In this document: in pieces, positions 34,924 to 43,953 of the stretch
How positions within the stretch are numbered: position 1 is the stretch's first letter
How the letters are laid out: every line of letters starts with the position of its first letter
DNA from: Pedobacter panaciterrae
GTDB lineage: Bacteria > Bacteroidota > Bacteroidia > Sphingobacteriales > Sphingobacteriaceae
Assembly (NCBI RefSeq): GCF_013204795.1
Contig: NZ_JABMKW010000016.1
Span: 620,001-684,000, forward strand
Reading direction: 5' to 3'
DNA: 64,000 nt
The notes under the pieces: generated by a model
Database searches by the model: none
What the model was told of the DNA's origin: nothing
Seen by the model: only the letters and a program-made list of their open reading frames with translations
Made by a program: the position numbers and the translations under genes

Positions 34924-35640
34924 CTATTTATCTGACTTTTTATTAAACTTTATGAAACCTATGTTAATGGACACTAAAGATGAATTATCGTCATTGGTAT
35001 CAAACTGTATAAATTTCTTTTCTCTCTTATCTACTTTGTTAACTACAAAATTCACCAGATCTCCTACATTCCTAATCCCCTTATTCTCTTGATGTTCAGG
35101 CTCAAGAGCAGCGTCTGTATATTCTGAAGGGTCTGCTTTTGCGATCATCACTTCTTCTTTGGGAGCTTCTTCTTTTGGTTCAACTTTAGCTAACGTGCTA
35201 ACAACTTCCGGTTGCTTAATAACAGGACGATCGCTTGTTGCTTTTGGTTGCAAAGCGGCCAATTCTTTTTCTCTGTTGCTTAATTTTATGCGTGGTGCAA
35301 TAATTAGCGGGGTACTTTCAACCTTGTCTGCAACCGCTGAGCTTACATGTACCGGAGTTTTAACAACAGTAACTGCCGGAACCGGAGAAACATCGTTGCT
35401 TGCCACCTCGGGTGCCTGCAACCTGATCTTTTCTGTTTTTTGCATCGGCATCAATAAACCTATAGTTACCGCAATTACAGCAACTGCTGCTGCCATCCAG
35501 TAAACCGGTAAACTACGTTTAGGTTTGGGCGACAGTTGCTCCGAAATACCGTTCCACAGGTCTGCTGAAGGTTGTATTTCCGCCTCCTCAAACTTATCTC
35601 TCAACAACTGATCAAACGCTTTATCCTGCATGTGTTGCAT
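34924..35640 (-). CDS. Single-pass membrane protein, anti-sigma-like
   Basis: The N-terminus DKAFDQLLRDKFEEAEIQPSADLW is followed by one membrane helix (about residues 46-65) and a Pro/Lys/Glu-rich periplasmic part. This resembles proteins encoded next to ECF sigma factors in Bacteroidota, where an inner-membrane protein holds or senses for the sigma factor. There is no zinc-finger anti-sigma motif, so the anti-sigma role is inferred from position. It overlaps the sigma gene by 20 bases if the first ATG is used; a second ATG nine bases on would shorten the overlap. Confidence 0.65.
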   Translation of the reverse strand: MQHMQDKAFDQLLRDKFEEAEIQPSADLWNGISEQLSPKPKRSLPVYWMAAAVAVIAVTIGLLMPMQKTEKIRLQAPEVASNDVSPVPAVTVVKTPVHVSSAVADKVESTPLIIAPRIKLSNREKELAALQPKATSDRPVIKQPEVVSTLAKVEPKEEAPKEEVMIAKADPSEYTDAALEPEHQENKGIRNVGDLVNFVVNKVDKREKKFIQFDTNDDNSSLVSINIGFIKFNKKSDK

Positions 35641-36187
35641 AATTTATGCCCTCCATTTTTATAATTTCTTCTTTTAATATCGCCCTTGCTCTAGACAATT
35701 GCGATTTGCTTGCTCCTTCAGAAATGCCCAATGTTTCAGCAATTTCTTTATGAGAATATCCTTCTATAATGTACATGTTAAACACCACTCTATAGCCATC
35801 GGCTAACTTTTGAATCACTTTTAATAAATCCTGCATTCCCAATCTGCTAAAATCAAAGCCTGTTGATGGCTGATCATAAGCATCCTCAATTGGAACAACA
35901 TTCATAGTCCTTAAATTTTTACGGTAACTTTCAATTGCTGTATTTACCATAACTTTTCTAATCCATCCTTCAAAAGCCCCATCTCCCCTGTATTCATTTA
36001 TTTTCTGAAAAATTTTAATATAACCCATTTGCAATACGTCTTCTGCCTCCATCTTATCTTTTGCATAACGCATACAAACTACAAGCATCTTGGGCGCAGT
36101 TTGCCTGTACAGGGCCTCCTGCATCTTCCGGTTGCCTGCTTTGCATCCTTCTAATAATTCATTTATACTATATTGCGTCAATTTCAT
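35621..36187 (-). CDS. ECF-type RNA polymerase sigma factor
   Basis: At 188 residues it carries sigma region 2 (ALYRQTAPKMLVVCMRYAKDKMEAEDVLQMGYIKIF, about 25-60) and region 4 (YIIEGYSHKEIAETLGISEGASKSQLSRAR, about 138-168), the two parts of an extracytoplasmic-function sigma factor. It heads a three-gene operon with the anti-sigma-like and barrel proteins, suggesting control of an envelope response. The leader just before its ATG contains TTGTGTGTTT (plus-strand reading), which recurs before the barrel gene. Confidence 0.92.
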   Translation of the reverse strand: MKLTQYSINELLEGCKAGNRKMQEALYRQTAPKMLVVCMRYAKDKMEAEDVLQMGYIKIFQKINEYRGDGAFEGWIRKVMVNTAIESYRKNLRTMNVVPIEDAYDQPSTGFDFSRLGMQDLLKVIQKLADGYRVVFNMYIIEGYSHKEIAETLGISEGASKSQLSRARAILKEEIIKMEGINYATHAG

Positions 36188-36262
36188 TTGTGTGTTTGGT
36201 ATATAGTAGATGAAGCAACTATAGAAAAGGTTGCACGCGGTAATAAAAAAAATTAAAGGGGG

Positions 36263-36811
36263 TTAGCAATCGTGCTTTTTGCGGTAATGTTTGTACCATT
36301 TTACGGCAAGCATAATTACTACGGAAAATATGACGAGCCCAACGAGGCCATAAATCCAGTTCACGGCGCTTTTTAGCACGACTGTGAACACAATAGCTAC
36401 AAGTAGGATTGTTGCTACCTCGTTCCACAACCTAAGGTTAAACGAGCTTATTTTGCATGTGCCTTGTTTCAGCTGCTTCATTATATTCTGGCAAATAAAA
36501 TGATAAACCAGCAGGGCTGCTACAAAGCCAAGTTTTACATGAAACCAGGGCGTTTGCAATAAACCGGGGTGTATGCAAACCATTCCTGCACCTGCAAGTA
36601 CAGTGAGTACCATTGCAGGTGTAGTAATGATATTCCAAAGCTTGGCTTCTATCCTTTCGTATTCCTTTTGCAGGATATTACGCTCGATTTCGGGCCTGTC
36701 TTCGGCTTCAGTATGATAAATAAACAGACGAACACTATAAAACAATCCTGCCATCCAGCTTACAACAAAGATGATGTGAACAGACAGAATGTAATAATAG
36801 TACTTCTCCAT
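36263..36811 (-). CDS. hemJ: Protoporphyrinogen IX oxidase, HemJ type
   Basis: HemJ oxidises protoporphyrinogen IX to protoporphyrin IX at the inner membrane. The 182 residues contain four to five membrane helices. The typical opening SVHIIFVVSWMAGLFYSVRLFIYH carries the conserved His and Arg, and KLWNIITTPAMVLT follows near residue 56. It starts 7 bases after hemE, in a heme operon, which supports the assignment over other UPF0093/CopD-like relatives. No hemG or hemY alternative is present in this window. Confidence 0.85.
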   Translation of the reverse strand: MEKYYYYILSVHIIFVVSWMAGLFYSVRLFIYHTEAEDRPEIERNILQKEYERIEAKLWNIITTPAMVLTVLAGAGMVCIHPGLLQTPWFHVKLGFVAALLVYHFICQNIMKQLKQGTCKISSFNLRLWNEVATILLVAIVFTVVLKSAVNWIYGLVGLVIFSVVIMLAVKWYKHYRKKHDC

Positions 36812-36818
36812 TTTTAGA

Positions 36819-37841
36819 TTAGTATTTAAAGTCTTTGATTACTTCAATCGCATATTTTACGTTGTCGAACGGAATATCAGGCATAATACCGTGGCCAAGA
36901 TTAAAGATAAATCCATTCTCTCCACGCATACGCTCAAACAAGCGAAGAATCTCTCTCTTAATAATGGGTTTATCTGCATATAGTATATGCGGATCCAGGT
37001 TACCCTGAACTGCAATACCAGCTGGCAAACTTTTTTTGATATTTAACAAATCCGCGTTCCAGTCTACCGAAACTACATCTGGTTTGGCCTCAGCCATAAT
37101 AGGCGCAAATACAGAACTTCCTTTACAAAATGAAATTACGGGAATGTCTTTTCTGTTTAAGTTCGCAATGATCTCCTGAATATAACGATGAGAGAATTCA
37201 TGGTAATCGTTCCAGGACAACGCCTGTGCCCAGCTATCAAAAATCTGGATGGCATTCACACCTGCAGCAATTTGAAGGTTCAAATAATCGGCAGTAACTT
37301 TTGCTATTTTAGCCAATAGTTTGTGTGCAACCTCTGGTTGATTGTGAATCAATAGCTTGGTTGTTTTAAAATCTTTTGATGAACCACCCTCAACAAGGTA
37401 GCTCATAACAGTAAAAGGAGCACCGGCAAAACCAATTAAAGGAATGCTTCCGTTTAAACGTTGTTGTATAACTTTAATAGCATCTGCTACGTATTGCAAA
37501 CGGTCTAAAACATCAACCTCAAGTGCATCTACATCTTTTAATGTACGTACTGGGTTGGCAAACTTTGGTCCAACACCCTGGGTAAAGCTTAAATCTCCGC
37601 CCATTGCCTCGCCTGTTACCAAAATATCCGAGAATAAAATAGCAGCATCGATACCCAGTAAATTAACCGGTAACATAGTTACATCAGCAGCAATTTCAGG
37701 TGTTTTGCACATTTCAAGGAAGGAGTACTTATTTTTGATCTCCCAGTATTCAGGCATAAAACGGCCAGCCTGACGCATCATCCAAACTGGTGGGCGTTCT
37801 GTTTGCTTTGAAAATGCTGCATCTAAAAATAACGTGTTCAT
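36819..37841 (-). CDS. hemE: Uroporphyrinogen decarboxylase
   Basis: HemE removes four carboxyl groups from uroporphyrinogen III to give coproporphyrinogen III in the cytoplasm. The N-terminal signature RPPVWMMRQAGRFMPEY (residue 17 on), ILFSDILVTGEAMG near 70, GFAGAPFTVMSYLVEGG near 138 and the C-terminal FNLGHGIMPDIPFDNV are all present. 340 residues is standard. It lies 15 bases after the TPR-protein gene and 7 before hemJ, at the distal end of the heme operon. Confidence 0.97.
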   Translation of the reverse strand: MNTLFLDAAFSKQTERPPVWMMRQAGRFMPEYWEIKNKYSFLEMCKTPEIAADVTMLPVNLLGIDAAILFSDILVTGEAMGGDLSFTQGVGPKFANPVRTLKDVDALEVDVLDRLQYVADAIKVIQQRLNGSIPLIGFAGAPFTVMSYLVEGGSSKDFKTTKLLIHNQPEVAHKLLAKIAKVTADYLNLQIAAGVNAIQIFDSWAQALSWNDYHEFSHRYIQEIIANLNRKDIPVISFCKGSSVFAPIMAEAKPDVVSVDWNADLLNIKKSLPAGIAVQGNLDPHILYADKPIIKREILRLFERMRGENGFIFNLGHGIMPDIPFDNVKYAIEVIKDFKY

Positions 37842-37856
37842 GTAAATCTATTTTGT

Positions 37857-38372
37857 TTATAAGTTGTTCGCTTCTATCTCAATCTTGTTAATTATATCTT
37901 TTGCTTTTGGGGTGCTGGCCAATTCTTTTGCTTTCGCAATATAGGCCCTGCTCCGCTCACCATCTTTCTTTCTAAGCGCAAGATTGGCAAGATGGATCAA
38001 TACAAAAGCTTTATCATTTTTTCCACCCAACGGGAAACGACTTGCGATCTGAAAATGATGTTCTGCAACATCATATTCTTCTTTCTTCAGGGCAATATTA
38101 GCACGCATAAACTCGTAATACCCCCTTCGGTTTCTTGCAAGTCTATCCGGATTTGGCACTTCAGCCAATATGCGTTCTGCTTTTTCATATTCGCCATTCT
38201 TAAAATATTTGGAGGCAAGAAGCACAGAACTGTGTTTAAAATGACTCCAAAGTACAAAGGCAAAGAAAAGGCCTGCCAATGCGGCAAGCTGATACTGATC
38301 ATAAAAAAGGCATGCTAAAGCGGCAATCATAAAAATTGCCATCAGTGCATACCTGCCTTTGGTATTGTACAT
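37857..38372 (-). CDS. Membrane-anchored TPR-like protein in the heme operon
   Basis: Two hydrophobic segments (about residues 9-27 and 29-45) precede a helical domain with TPR-like repeats (YFKNGEYEKAERILAEVPNP, ALKKEEYDVAEHHFQIASRF). It probably hangs from the inner membrane with the TPR part in the cytoplasm. Its ATG shares one base with the response regulator's stop codon, and hemE follows after 15 bases. HemY-like TPR proteins are also found in heme operons of other bacteria, but I see no direct homology to that family. Function unknown. Confidence 0.65.
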   Translation of the reverse strand: MYNTKGRYALMAIFMIAALACLFYDQYQLAALAGLFFAFVLWSHFKHSSVLLASKYFKNGEYEKAERILAEVPNPDRLARNRRGYYEFMRANIALKKEEYDVAEHHFQIASRFPLGGKNDKAFVLIHLANLALRKKDGERSRAYIAKAKELASTPKAKDIINKIEIEANNL

Positions 38373-39082
38373 TAATGAATATCAGTAAATTTATAACCTA
38401 CCCCTCTGATAGAGTGAAAATAAACCGGGTTTTTCTGATCTGGCTCAAAATACTTACGGAAGGTTAATATAAAGTTATCGATAGTACGTGTTGATGGATA
38501 AACATCGTAATTCCAAACTGTTTCTAAAATCTGCTCACGCGATACTGCTTCGTTTTTACGCTCAATCAGTAATTTTAATAGCATGGTTTCTTTTTTTGTT
38601 AAAGGAACAATAAGGCCATCATCCTGTTTTAATTCAAAAGAGTTAAAATAGATGGTCTTATCTCCAATTTTATAAGAGTTAAGTTCTTTCAGATCATCAG
38701 CTTTCATGCTGCGTTTAACCAAAATACCTACTCTTAAGATCAGCTCTTCCAAATTAAATGGTTTAACCAAATAATCGTCAGCACCTTTTTTCAGACCCAT
38801 AACACGGTCTTCGCTTGTATTTTTGGCCGTTAGGAAAAGGATAGGAACTTCAGTGTTTTCTAAACGAATTGTTTCACAAACCTGGAAACCATCCATTTCA
38901 GGAAGCATCACGTCTAAAATAATCAGGTTAAAACGCTCTTCTTTAAAAACCTTTAAAGCAGTTTTACCGTCTTTTACCGCATGAACTTTATAACCTTCAA
39001 GTTCAAGGTTTAATTTTATTGCATCTAATAAGTGGTCTTCATCCTCAACCAGTAATATTCTTAATTTCTGTGGCATAATCAA
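38372..39082 (-). CDS. OmpR-family response regulator
   Basis: A receiver domain (residues 6-120: acidic pocket VEDED, phosphoacceptor in LIILDVMLPEMDG, LTAKNTSEDRV, and the lysine in YLVKPFN) is joined to a winged-helix DNA-binding domain ending FILTFRKYFEP and HSIRGVGYKFTD. It overlaps its histidine kinase gene by 4 bases. The pair lies inside the heme operon, so its targets may include heme genes. The start could also be Met3, giving MPQKLRILLVEDE. Confidence 0.93.
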   Translation of the reverse strand: MIMPQKLRILLVEDEDHLLDAIKLNLELEGYKVHAVKDGKTALKVFKEERFNLIILDVMLPEMDGFQVCETIRLENTEVPILFLTAKNTSEDRVMGLKKGADDYLVKPFNLEELILRVGILVKRSMKADDLKELNSYKIGDKTIYFNSFELKQDDGLIVPLTKKETMLLKLLIERKNEAVSREQILETVWNYDVYPSTRTIDNFILTFRKYFEPDQKNPVYFHSIRGVGYKFTDIH

Positions 39083-39945
39083 CTAAATGTTATTTCAAAA
39101 ATTGCACCCTGTGGTGCGTTATCTTTAACGCTGATATCAGCGTCATGGCTTTGTAGAACTTCTTTAACAATAAACAGGCCTAAACCTGTTCCTTTTGATT
39201 TTCTGACATTTTCGTCACCTACACGATAGAATTTATCAAAAATAAGCATCTTTTCAGCGTCAGGGATACCTGGCCCTTTGTCAGTTACCCTTAAAAAAGG
39301 ATGCCCATCTTTATTTGTCAATTCCACACCAACCTCTGCACAAGGTCCAGAATATTTAACTGCATTTTCAACCAGGTTAGTTACCACAGACGACAGCGCA
39401 AACTGATCGCCCACTACCTTAACCCCGGGCTGTATTTTTGGATTTATCAGCTGTTCACAACCACACGAATGGATCTGCAACCTATCAGTGATTCTTGAAA
39501 CCATTTCCGAAAGATCAAATTCTTCTTTAGGGAACGAATAAGACCTGTTTTCGATCTTGGTAGCCAACAACATGTTTTCAACCAAATCATCTAAACGTTC
39601 AATATCCTTTAATGAATTATTCAGTAAAGAAGTTTGTCTGGCTTTATCCAGGTCACGTTTAACGATGGTTTGTATAGATAATTTTATAGCCGCCAAAGGC
39701 GATTTTAACTCATGTGTAACCGAGAGTAAAAAGTTCTGCTGCTGCTCTCTTAGCCTGTCTTCTTTTTTAATAGATTGATGCAAAAAATACGCTCCAATAC
39801 ACAATAAGAACAGGAATACAGATCCCTCGCCCATTACCATAGCCATCCTGGACGGTTGTAATTTAACTACAAGCGTGCCCCAGGAAATTAATTGCACTAA
39901 AGAGTACAACAGCAGGAAATAAAATATAACGATTGATTTCTTCAA
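39079..39945 (-). CDS. Sensor histidine kinase
   Basis: Two membrane segments (about residues 5-25 and 33-55) enclose almost no periplasmic domain, so sensing is probably within the membrane or cytoplasm. The phosphoacceptor histidine lies in LLSVTHELKSPLAAIKLS, followed by the ATP-binding N-box (VTNLVENAVKYSG), G1 (DKGPGIP) and G2 (KGTGLGLFIVKEVL). 288 residues is a minimal kinase. Its stop overlaps the response-regulator start by 4 bases; hemL ends 37 bases upstream. Confidence 0.92.
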   Translation of the reverse strand: MKKSIVIFYFLLLYSLVQLISWGTLVVKLQPSRMAMVMGEGSVFLFLLCIGAYFLHQSIKKEDRLREQQQNFLLSVTHELKSPLAAIKLSIQTIVKRDLDKARQTSLLNNSLKDIERLDDLVENMLLATKIENRSYSFPKEEFDLSEMVSRITDRLQIHSCGCEQLINPKIQPGVKVVGDQFALSSVVTNLVENAVKYSGPCAEVGVELTNKDGHPFLRVTDKGPGIPDAEKMLIFDKFYRVGDENVRKSKGTGLGLFIVKEVLQSHDADISVKDNAPQGAIFEITFS

Positions 39946-39982
39946 GACAGTTAGTAGTTTATATTATAAATATACCCAAAAT

Positions 39983-41356
39983 TTACTTATTCCTGAAAAC
40001 AACATCAAGGCTATCAAATATAGCTCTCTTTGCTTTTTCAAGCTCTATTTTAGTATGCGCAGCAGAAACAAAACCTACCTCATAGCCCGACGGGCCAAGG
40101 TAAATACCCCTGTTTAACAACTCTCTGTGCATTACTTTAAATTTCTCCATGCTTGCCGGATCAATATCCTCGGCACATTGAATTTTATCTTTGTCCGTAA
40201 AAGCCAGCCAGAAAATAGACCCTACATGGAATACTTTTAATTTGTAGTTTCTTGCAGTTGCAAAACGCTGTATGCTCTCGGCAAACTCAGAAGCTTTATT
40301 GTTTAAATCTTTATAAAAACCAGAACGTAGTAGCTCCGTCAACTGGGCAATACCTGCAGCCATGGCTACCGGATTTCCAGATAAGGTTCCTGCCTGATAA
40401 ACACCCCCATCAGGAGAAATATGAGACATGATTTCGGCCGAAGCGCCATACATTCCTACAGGCAAACCACCACCGATAATTTTACCATAGGTAACTATGT
40501 CAGGCTTTATGCCATAATGTCCTGCAGCACCTTCAAATCCCAATCTGAATCCGGTGATTACTTCATCAAATATTAAGAGTGCTTTGTTCTCTTTACAGAT
40601 ATGCTGTAAAAACTGAATATATTCTGCATCCTGCATCAGCAATCCGTTGTTAGCAGGAATTCCCTCAATAATGACGGCGGCTACTTCATCTTTAAATTGT
40701 TCGAATGCTTTTTTCAAAGCTTCGGTATCATTCAAAGGGATTACGATGGTTTCCTGAGCAAATGATTTTGGAACGCCGGCAGAAGAAGTTTCGCCAAAGG
40801 TAACCAGACCTGAACCTGCTTTTACCAATAGTGAATCGCTGTGTCCATGATAGCAGCCTTCAAATTTGATGATCTTATCACGACCTGTATAGCCACGCGC
40901 CAATCTGATGGCCGACATTACTGCCTCGGTACCAGAACTGGTAAAACGTATCTTTTCTACAAGTTTATTGTTTTTAATAATCAGTTCTGCAAGCTCGTTT
41001 TCTAATGCAGTAGGTGCGCCAAAGCTCATCCCGTTTTGCATTACTTCTGTAACCTTTTCACGAACTTTAGCATTGTTATGGCCAAGAATTAATGGACCCC
41101 AGCTACCGCAAAAATCTATAAATTGATTTCCATCAGCATCCCATACAAAGCATCCATCGCCCTTTTGAATAAACAATGGTGTTCCGTAAACCGATTTAAA
41201 AGCCCTAACCGGAGAATTTACGCCTCCAGGAAAATAGTTTTTAGCCTTCTCGTACAGCTCTGCCGATTTCTCTCTGGAAATATCCGGTTTACCTCCTGTA
41301 TTTACAGGCATATCACCTTCATTTCCCGAAAACATTTTTTTTAAAGATTCTAACAT
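39983..41356 (-). CDS. hemL: Glutamate-1-semialdehyde 2,1-aminomutase
   Basis: HemL converts glutamate-1-semialdehyde to 5-aminolevulinate, the second step of the C5 heme route, using PLP. Family signs: NYFPGGVNSPVRAF near residue 41, GSWGPLILGHN, FTSSGTEAVMSAIRLARG near 138, and the PLP lysine in DIVTYGKIIGGGLPVG near 288. It is 457 residues, about 25 longer than common at the N-terminus (MLESLKKMFSGNEGDMPVN); internal methionines (8, 16) are alternative starts. It lies 1 base after hemB. Confidence 0.95.
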   Translation of the reverse strand: MLESLKKMFSGNEGDMPVNTGGKPDISREKSAELYEKAKNYFPGGVNSPVRAFKSVYGTPLFIQKGDGCFVWDADGNQFIDFCGSWGPLILGHNNAKVREKVTEVMQNGMSFGAPTALENELAELIIKNNKLVEKIRFTSSGTEAVMSAIRLARGYTGRDKIIKFEGCYHGHSDSLLVKAGSGLVTFGETSSAGVPKSFAQETIVIPLNDTEALKKAFEQFKDEVAAVIIEGIPANNGLLMQDAEYIQFLQHICKENKALLIFDEVITGFRLGFEGAAGHYGIKPDIVTYGKIIGGGLPVGMYGASAEIMSHISPDGGVYQAGTLSGNPVAMAAGIAQLTELLRSGFYKDLNNKASEFAESIQRFATARNYKLKVFHVGSIFWLAFTDKDKIQCAEDIDPASMEKFKVMHRELLNRGIYLGPSGYEVGFVSAAHTKIELEKAKRAIFDSLDVVFRNK

Positions 41357-41357
41357 A

Positions 41358-42326
41358 TTACATCCAATTCTTTTCTACTATATCTCTTATATGGTAAGTT
41401 GTTATAATGCTTGCCCCTGCGCGTGCAAATGCATGCATGGTCTCCATCACTACTTTTTGTTCATCTATCCAGCCTTTTTCTGCAGCTGCTTTTACCATAG
41501 AGTACTCTCCTGATACATTATAGCAGGCTATTGGCAAATCTGTGTGCTGTTTTAAGTTATGCATTACATCAAGGTAAGCCAAAGCGGGCTTAACCATTAA
41601 TACATCTGCCCCCTCACTTTCATCAAGCAATGCTTCTCTTAAAGCTTCATTGCCATTTCTAAAATCCATTTGATAAGCTTTTCTATCTCCCTTACTTGGC
41701 GCGCAATCAGCAGCCTCTCTAAAAGGCCCGTAATATGCTGAAGCAAATTTTGTAGCATGCGACATGATTGCCGTATTTACAAAACCTGCACTATCAAGTA
41801 CACTTCGCATTGCACCAACCCTGCCATCCATCATATCTGAAGGGGCAAGCATATCAGCACCTGCCTGTGCATGGGTAAGTCCCATTTTGGCAATTACTTC
41901 AACGGTTGCATCATTTTGTACATAGTCATTTTCTAGTATGCCGCAATGTCCATGTGTAGTATAAGAACAAACACAAACATCCGTAACTATGTATAAATCG
42001 TCGCCAAAGTTTTTCTTAAGCAAACGAACTGCCGAAGGTACTAAAGAATGATCATGATATGCTGAATGGGCATCCTCACTTTTTTCATCTCCTACACCAA
42101 ACAACATGATTTTGTTTACACCTAATTTAAGTCCCTTTTCAACATCTTTAACCAATGTGTCTTCAGAGTAATGGTTGATTCCCGGCATTGCGTCTAAAGC
42201 ATGAACAACATTTTTACCCGGTACAATAAAGTACGGATAAATGAACATATCTTTCGACAACCTTGTTTCGGCTACCATTTCCCTAACTACAGGGTTTTTC
42301 CTCAATCTACGTGGACGGTGTAACAT
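41358..42326 (-). CDS. hemB: Delta-aminolevulinic acid dehydratase (porphobilinogen synthase)
   Basis: HemB joins two 5-aminolevulinates into porphobilinogen. RPRRLRKNPVVREMV opens the protein. The cysteine-rich metal site DVCVCSYTTHGHCG lies near 118, and the Schiff-base lysine segments SYYGPFREA and MVKPALAYLD are present near 195 and 250. The three cysteines in the metal site point to a zinc-type enzyme. 322 residues is standard. It is in the heme operon between hemCD and hemL. Confidence 0.97.
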   Translation of the reverse strand: MLHRPRRLRKNPVVREMVAETRLSKDMFIYPYFIVPGKNVVHALDAMPGINHYSEDTLVKDVEKGLKLGVNKIMLFGVGDEKSEDAHSAYHDHSLVPSAVRLLKKNFGDDLYIVTDVCVCSYTTHGHCGILENDYVQNDATVEVIAKMGLTHAQAGADMLAPSDMMDGRVGAMRSVLDSAGFVNTAIMSHATKFASAYYGPFREAADCAPSKGDRKAYQMDFRNGNEALREALLDESEGADVLMVKPALAYLDVMHNLKQHTDLPIACYNVSGEYSMVKAAAEKGWIDEQKVVMETMHAFARAGASIITTYHIRDIVEKNWM

Positions 42327-42348
42327 ATCAACCTCTATTTAACTTCCT

Positions 42349-43929
42349 TTATTTTATTTCTATTCCAAACACAGCCTCAGCCAATCCGATCTCATCCGGC
42401 GAGTAAGGTAAGGTATATTTTATACCCATCTCATCAAATTTTTTCGCTGTTGAATTACCAATAGCAATAATCTGTTGTCCGGGATCTAATAAGTTCTCCA
42501 CAAAATAGGCATCAACGTTAGATGGGCTGGTAAAAATCAGCACATCAGCGTAAGTCTGATCTATATCATCTTCAAATACAGTCTCGTAAATAGGTAAGTC
42601 TATTACTTTTGTATCTGCTGTTAAAGCTTTTTGAATGGTCAATAAAGAATCTTGTGCTCGTGGAAACAATACCGTTTTTCCGGCAACTTCTTTAGCAAAA
42701 AGTTCAGCTACTTCCTCAATATCACCACCTTCTCCTTCGTAATCAGCCAGATAACCAGCTCTTCTTAACGAATCTTCAGAACCTTTGCCAGCAACGCCAA
42801 ATTTAACGTGCTTAGGCAGTACAGGTTTTAGATTAAAGAAATAATCTACCGCATTTCTGCTGCTAAAAAAGATCCAGTCTACATGTCTGAAATGATATTG
42901 ATCCAATACCGTTACAATAGGGAAAGTACGGATCAGCGATCTCGCGTCAATTTCTATATTGTGCTTTGCTAAAGCTTTTCTAAAATAGTTATGCTCCCCA
43001 ACTTCTCTTGAAATAAATACTCTTGATGGGAATTTCCTATCCGCGGCAAATCTGCTCACAATCTTTTCAGCTAAACCATCAAGGTTTTCTACTCTATAAA
43101 ATAAGCGATCAGGAAAATCTTCATCAGTTTCTGCTTTAGAAGTCCAAACCTCATATAAACCATCTTCTTTTTTGCAGTAACAGCCTAATGGCATGTGACA
43201 GCCACCTTCAAACAGGTTTAATACTTTTCGTTCAATTGCAATTTCCTCTGCAGTTTCCGGATCGTGTATTTTTTGAAGTAGTTCAAATAGTTCGGTATCG
43301 TTTTCTCTGATCTGAATAGCCAAAGCGCCTTGCGCAGGAGCTGGAACCAGTTCTGTAGTATCAACTACTTCTACATGGAACTCCGAAAGGTCAATTTTTA
43401 AACGGTTCACACCGGCTTTAGCCAGCAGAATCGCGTCGTAATCTTCATCTCTTAATTTTTGTATCCTGGTAGGTACGTTCCCTCTTAAATCTTCAATATT
43501 TAAATCAGGGCGTAATGCCAATATCTGCGCTTTACGTCTGTTAGACGATGTACCCACCATTGCACCTGTTTTAAGCGATAATTTTTGGGTAATGTCTACG
43601 CAGTCTTTTAAAATTAAAAGAAGCTCTGCCGGATCTTCGCGTTCAGTAACCGCTGCAATTGTCAGTCCTGCGGGGTGTACTGTAGGTAAATCTTTATGAG
43701 AGTGTACTGCTATATCGATGGTTCCACCTAAAAGTTCTTCTTCAAGCTCTTTAGTAAAGAACCCTTTGCCTTCCAGTTTATCTAATCTTAAGTTTAGAAT
43801 CTTGTCGCCCTGCGTTTTGATGATTTTCAAATCTGCCTCAACGCCAATTCCTGCAAGTTTATCTTTAATGAAGTTGGCTTGCCATAAAGCCAGGTCGCTG
43901 CCTCTTGTACCGATAGTAAGTCTTTTCAC
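42349..43929 (-). CDS. hemC-hemD: Porphobilinogen deaminase / uroporphyrinogen-III synthase fusion
   Basis: The first ~300 residues are HemC: TIGTRGSDLALWQANFI at the start, GTSSNRRKAQI near 126, and GGCHMPLGCY, whose Cys244 carries the dipyrromethane cofactor. The remaining ~220 residues have the HemD pattern of two alternating domains: VDWIFFSSRNAVDYFF, FPRAQDSLLT, LIFTSPSNVDAYF, IAIGNSTAKKFDEMGI. The chain thus polymerises porphobilinogen and closes the ring to uroporphyrinogen III, making a channelled two-step enzyme. At 526 residues, with no stop between the parts, it is a true fusion. It starts 24 bases after hemA. Confidence 0.93.
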   Translation of the reverse strand: MKRLTIGTRGSDLALWQANFIKDKLAGIGVEADLKIIKTQGDKILNLRLDKLEGKGFFTKELEEELLGGTIDIAVHSHKDLPTVHPAGLTIAAVTEREDPAELLLILKDCVDITQKLSLKTGAMVGTSSNRRKAQILALRPDLNIEDLRGNVPTRIQKLRDEDYDAILLAKAGVNRLKIDLSEFHVEVVDTTELVPAPAQGALAIQIRENDTELFELLQKIHDPETAEEIAIERKVLNLFEGGCHMPLGCYCKKEDGLYEVWTSKAETDEDFPDRLFYRVENLDGLAEKIVSRFAADRKFPSRVFISREVGEHNYFRKALAKHNIEIDARSLIRTFPIVTVLDQYHFRHVDWIFFSSRNAVDYFFNLKPVLPKHVKFGVAGKGSEDSLRRAGYLADYEGEGGDIEEVAELFAKEVAGKTVLFPRAQDSLLTIQKALTADTKVIDLPIYETVFEDDIDQTYADVLIFTSPSNVDAYFVENLLDPGQQIIAIGNSTAKKFDEMGIKYTLPYSPDEIGLAEAVFGIEIK

Positions 43930-43953
43930 GTTGATGCTAATTTTTTGGCAAAT

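Noticed and set aside
36219..36428. Small ORF near the end of hemJ on the same strand
   Set aside because: It lies mostly within hemJ in another frame, is rich in Arg, Cys and Trp and has no coding character.
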